NCBI GenBank assembly: GCA_905182985.1
Contig: CAJJDN010000039.1
Location: forward strand, 62,001-126,000
Reading direction: 5' to 3'
DNA length: 64,000 nt
Origin: Paramecium sonneborni
Taxonomy: Eukaryota; Ciliophora; Oligohymenophorea; Peniculida; Parameciidae
Each line of letters opens with the position of its first letter. Positions within the stretch are counted from its first letter, which is position 1. Position numbers and translations under genes: made by a program. The notes below the pieces were generated by a model. It had not been told where the DNA came from, did no database searches, and saw only the letters and a program-made list of their open reading frames with translations. Below are positions 61,143 to 64,000 of the stretch, in pieces.

Positions 61143-63425
61143 AATAAAGCAAGCTTCTTCATTTCTTCATAATGTGCTAATTTAAGAAATTTTAATTTCT
61201 TGTAAATTGTTATTTCGATTTAAAACAATTTTTAATATAATTTCTTATCTTTCAATTATCCTGAATTTTAACATATTGATTAAATGTTGAAGAATTTTAT
61301 TTTGATTTTTTCTTTATTATATCTTGAATTGATAGGATTTCTATTTAGGATTTTAAGCTAAATATTATCAAAAATAACTTTAGATTATTTAATCAAAAAT
61401 GATTACTATATTCCATTATTTTAAAATTCAAAGGCTTATAAATAAATATTACAGTTTCAAAAAGATATATTATCCCATGTGATTTGATTTTTAATAAGTG
61501 TTTATATATTAAAAATTTATTTTTATGAATTTATACAAAAATAATCTATAAATTCTATTAATTAATTCTCAAACAAAAAAAATTAGAGAAAAATAGAATA
61601 AAATTATTTAATTAAAGCCTCTTGTAAGATATCTTAATATTATAGAATATTTATTGTTGTTTGTTTTAATAAACAATTCTTTGAAAATGAATATTATGAA
61701 TTATTGATAAGAATTGATAAATTTTTAAGTAAACAATAATTCTATTACTATTTTGAATGATAGAGGAAGTGAATCTTTTATTTTTTAAATAATTATATAA
61801 TTTTTTATAAATAAAAAGTAACAGTTATAATAGATGGAGTACGATTCTGTTTCAAAAATATAAGAAGAATTAGGATATTATAAAAAATATTGTTAATAAT
61901 TAGAGAATTAAAATGCTGCTTTAAATTAATAACTATTCAATAACATTTAAGGAAAAGTTTTAACAGTTCAAGATGGGAATACGAATAATTAAAAATTGTC
62001 AGAAAATAATCCAAATATTCATAAAGAATGTGAATAAAGATTAAAATTAATGGAAAGATAATTAAAGCAAAAGTTAATGGAGGAATAATTATGGCTTAAA
62101 AGATTTGAAACTTAATTAAATCAAATCGTTGAGTTAAAAGTATGAGAAAATATTAATAAAAAGGCAATTCATGCATAATATATTCAAGAGAGTGAACAAG
62201 AAGATCTGAAAAAAACAAAAGAAATAGAAATATTGAAAGAGGAAATAGAACATTATAAAAAACAAATAGAAATTTATAAAGAANAATAAAGCAAGCTTCT
62301 TCATTTCTTCATAATGTGCTAATTTAAGAAATTTTAATTTCTTGTAAATTGTTATTTCGATTTAAAACAATTTTTAATATAATTTCTTATCTTTCAATTA
62401 TCCTGAATTTTAACATATTGATTAAATGTTGAAGAATTTTATTTTGATTTTTTCTTTATTATATCTTGAATTGATAGGATTTCTATTTAGGATTTTAAGC
62501 TAAATATTATCAAAAATAACTTTAGATTATTTAATCAAAAATGATTACTATATTCCATTATTTTAAAATTCAAAGGCTTATAAATAAATATTACAGTTTC
62601 AAAAAGATATATTATCCCATGTGATTTGATTTTTAATAAGTGTTTATATATTAAAAATTTATTTTTATGAATTTATACAAAAATAATCTATAAATTCTAT
62701 TAATTAATTCTCAAACAAAAAAAATTAGAGAAAAATAGAATAAAATTATTTAATTAAAGCCTCTTGTAAGATATCTTAATATTATAGAATATTTATTGTT
62801 GTTTGTTTTAATAAACAATTCTTTGAAAATGAATATTATGAATTATTGATAAGAATTGATAAATTTTTAAGTAAACAATAATTCTATTACTATTTTGAAT
62901 GATAGAGGAAGTGAATCTTTTATTTTTTAAATAATTATATAATTTTTTATAAATAAAAAGTAACAGTTATAATAGATGGAGTACGATTCTGTTTCAAAAA
63001 TATAAGAAGAATTAGGATATTATAAAAAATATTGTTAATAATTAGAGAATTAAAATGCTGCTTTAAATTAATAACTATTCAATAACATTTAAGGAAAAGT
63101 TTTAACAGTTCAAGATGGGAATACGAATAATTAAAAATTGTCAGAAAATAATCCAAATATTCATAAAGAATGTGAATAAAGATTAAAATTAATGGAAAGA
63201 TAATTAAAGCAAAAGTTAATGGAGGAATAATTATGGCTTAAAAGATTTGAAACTTAATTAAATCAAATCGTTGAGTTAAAAGTATGAGAAAATATTAATA
63301 AAAAGGCAATTCATGCATAATATATTCAAGAGAGTGAACAAGAAGATCTGAAAAAAACAAAAGAAATAGAAATATTGAAAGAGGAAATAGAACATTATAA
63401 AAAACAAATAGAAATTTATAAAGAA
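61143..63425 (+). repeat. 1,141-bp direct duplication joined by one N (assembly overlap)
   Basis: Bases 61143-62283 recur at 62285-63425 with a single N at 62284. Same pattern as the junctions at 34518 and 38897. The first copy is cut inside the coiled-coil gene. Confidence 0.93.
61834..62283 (+). pseudogene. Truncated duplicate of the coiled-coil gene (assembly product)
   Basis: Same start and frame as the gene at 62976, broken at the N. Not an independent gene. Confidence 0.9.
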
Positions 63426-63707
63426 GAAACAAATTCATAAATTTATTTAGAAGAAATAAAAGAAATGAGAAAATAATTAGAAGCCTCAGAAATTAAATTG
63501 GAATGTTTAACTAAAGAATTATAAAACAAAGATTAGTAATTATGTACATTATTTTATCTAAATTTAGATCATAAATAGGGAAATGTTAAATAATCTTTAT
63601 TATAATTTAAGTAAAAATTCGATATAGAATTAAAAAATGAGAATTTAAGTACTGAACCAGATATTTCAAGTAATAGTTTTTCAAATATCATGCTCAGAGA
63701 TATATGA
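62976..63707 (+). CDS. Coiled-coil protein, about 235 residues
   Basis: One 24-nt intron leaves 236 codons. Starts MEYDSVSKIQEELGYYKKY. Nearly the whole chain is coiled coil with regular heptads (LKKTKEIEILKEEIEHYKKQ), ending in a short Ser-rich tail (PDISSNSFSNIML). No family recognised; cytoskeletal or scaffolding role is inference. Confidence 0.7.
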
Positions 63708-63746
63708 TTTTATACTTACAAATATATATATATAAATAAATCAAAT

Positions 63747-64000
63747 TCAATCATATAAAGATTCCCCTAAAGCTTCCTATAACATTTTAGTAAAATTATT
63801 ATTAGGTGAATTGAAATCTATGTGAAATTAAGATTATTTGTTTATAGTAGTTGAATTTCTAAAACTAGGAGAATTAGAATTGTTAAAATCACTTTATCTA
63901 GTTTGAGAGAGAACAGATTTAGATTATATATTTCTGTAATCAGTTTAACTTAAATTTAAATTCTATTAATTGTTTTCCCTCAAATGATAATCTCTTACTT
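63747..64000 (-). CDS. C-terminal end of a gene that starts beyond the window
   Basis: Minus-strand frame without TGA from the window edge to TGA 63747-63749. It is Asn/Ser-rich (SDFNNSNSPSFRNSTTI, HIDFNSPNNNFTKM) and ends EALGESLYD. Identity cannot be judged from this tail. Confidence 0.55.

Noticed and set aside
1..64000. CRISPR arrays, insertion sequences, telomere repeats, tRNA or rRNA genes
   Set aside because: Looked for on both strands; no regularly spaced direct repeats with spacers, transposase motifs, CCCCAA/CCCAAA arrays or cloverleaf-like GC-rich segments were seen.

Overview
The window reads as somatic (macronuclear-type) DNA of a ciliate, most likely Paramecium or a close relative. 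It is extremely AT-rich. Long coding frames run straight through TAA and TAG and end only at TGA, so TAA/TAG are read as Gln (genetic code 6). Frames are interrupted by introns of about 18-31 nt with GT...AG ends (mostly GTA...TAG). A trichocyst matrix protein gene fits Paramecium. I translated by hand with that code. Where I give a codon count, removing the named introns left an exact multiple of three.

Layout. 1-11.4 kb: a PMCA-type calcium ATPase (minus, continuing off the left edge) whose catalytic motifs are altered; a gap-containing non-coding stretch; a TauE/SafE-type membrane protein; a Cys-rich protein; a tandem-repeat protein with one intron per repeat; and a decayed ATPase relic. 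11.4-16.5 kb: trichocyst matrix protein, striatin (STRIPAK scaffold) and a double-GAF protein. 16.9-23.2 kb: a protein kinase, then a roughly 1,253-residue protein with a pseudokinase domain, an active-looking kinase domain, a Gln-rich tail written in TAA/TAG codons, a poly-Asn tract and a helical C-terminus. 24-27 kb: a membrane hybrid histidine kinase. 27.3-33 kb: COMMD protein, ankyrin protein and a large predicted propeller protein. 33.2-40.7 kb: a von Willebrand A protein, an AMPK-beta-like glycogen-binding protein and a WD40 protein. 40.7-44 kb: an importin-7/8-like karyopherin. 44.6-53.5 kb: an unassigned gene, coiled-coil proteins, an SF-assemblin and a second WD40 protein. 53.5-64 kb: RING/IBR-type protein, a kinase, a PH-domain kinase, a HORMA (REV7/MAD2-like) protein, small proteins and a coiled-coil gene.

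Three blocks of 1.1-1.2 kb occur twice in direct tandem with exactly one N between the copies (34518, 38897, 62284). These are almost certainly unmerged contig overlaps, so the first copy of each gene there is an assembly product.

The gene set is dominated by signalling and cytoskeleton (five kinase domains in four genes, one histidine kinase/receiver, GAF, striatin, COMMD, AMPK-beta-like). No operons, CRISPR arrays, insertion sequences, rRNA or tRNA genes were seen. The strongest candidate for something undescribed is the tandem pseudokinase-kinase gene at 18728-22604.
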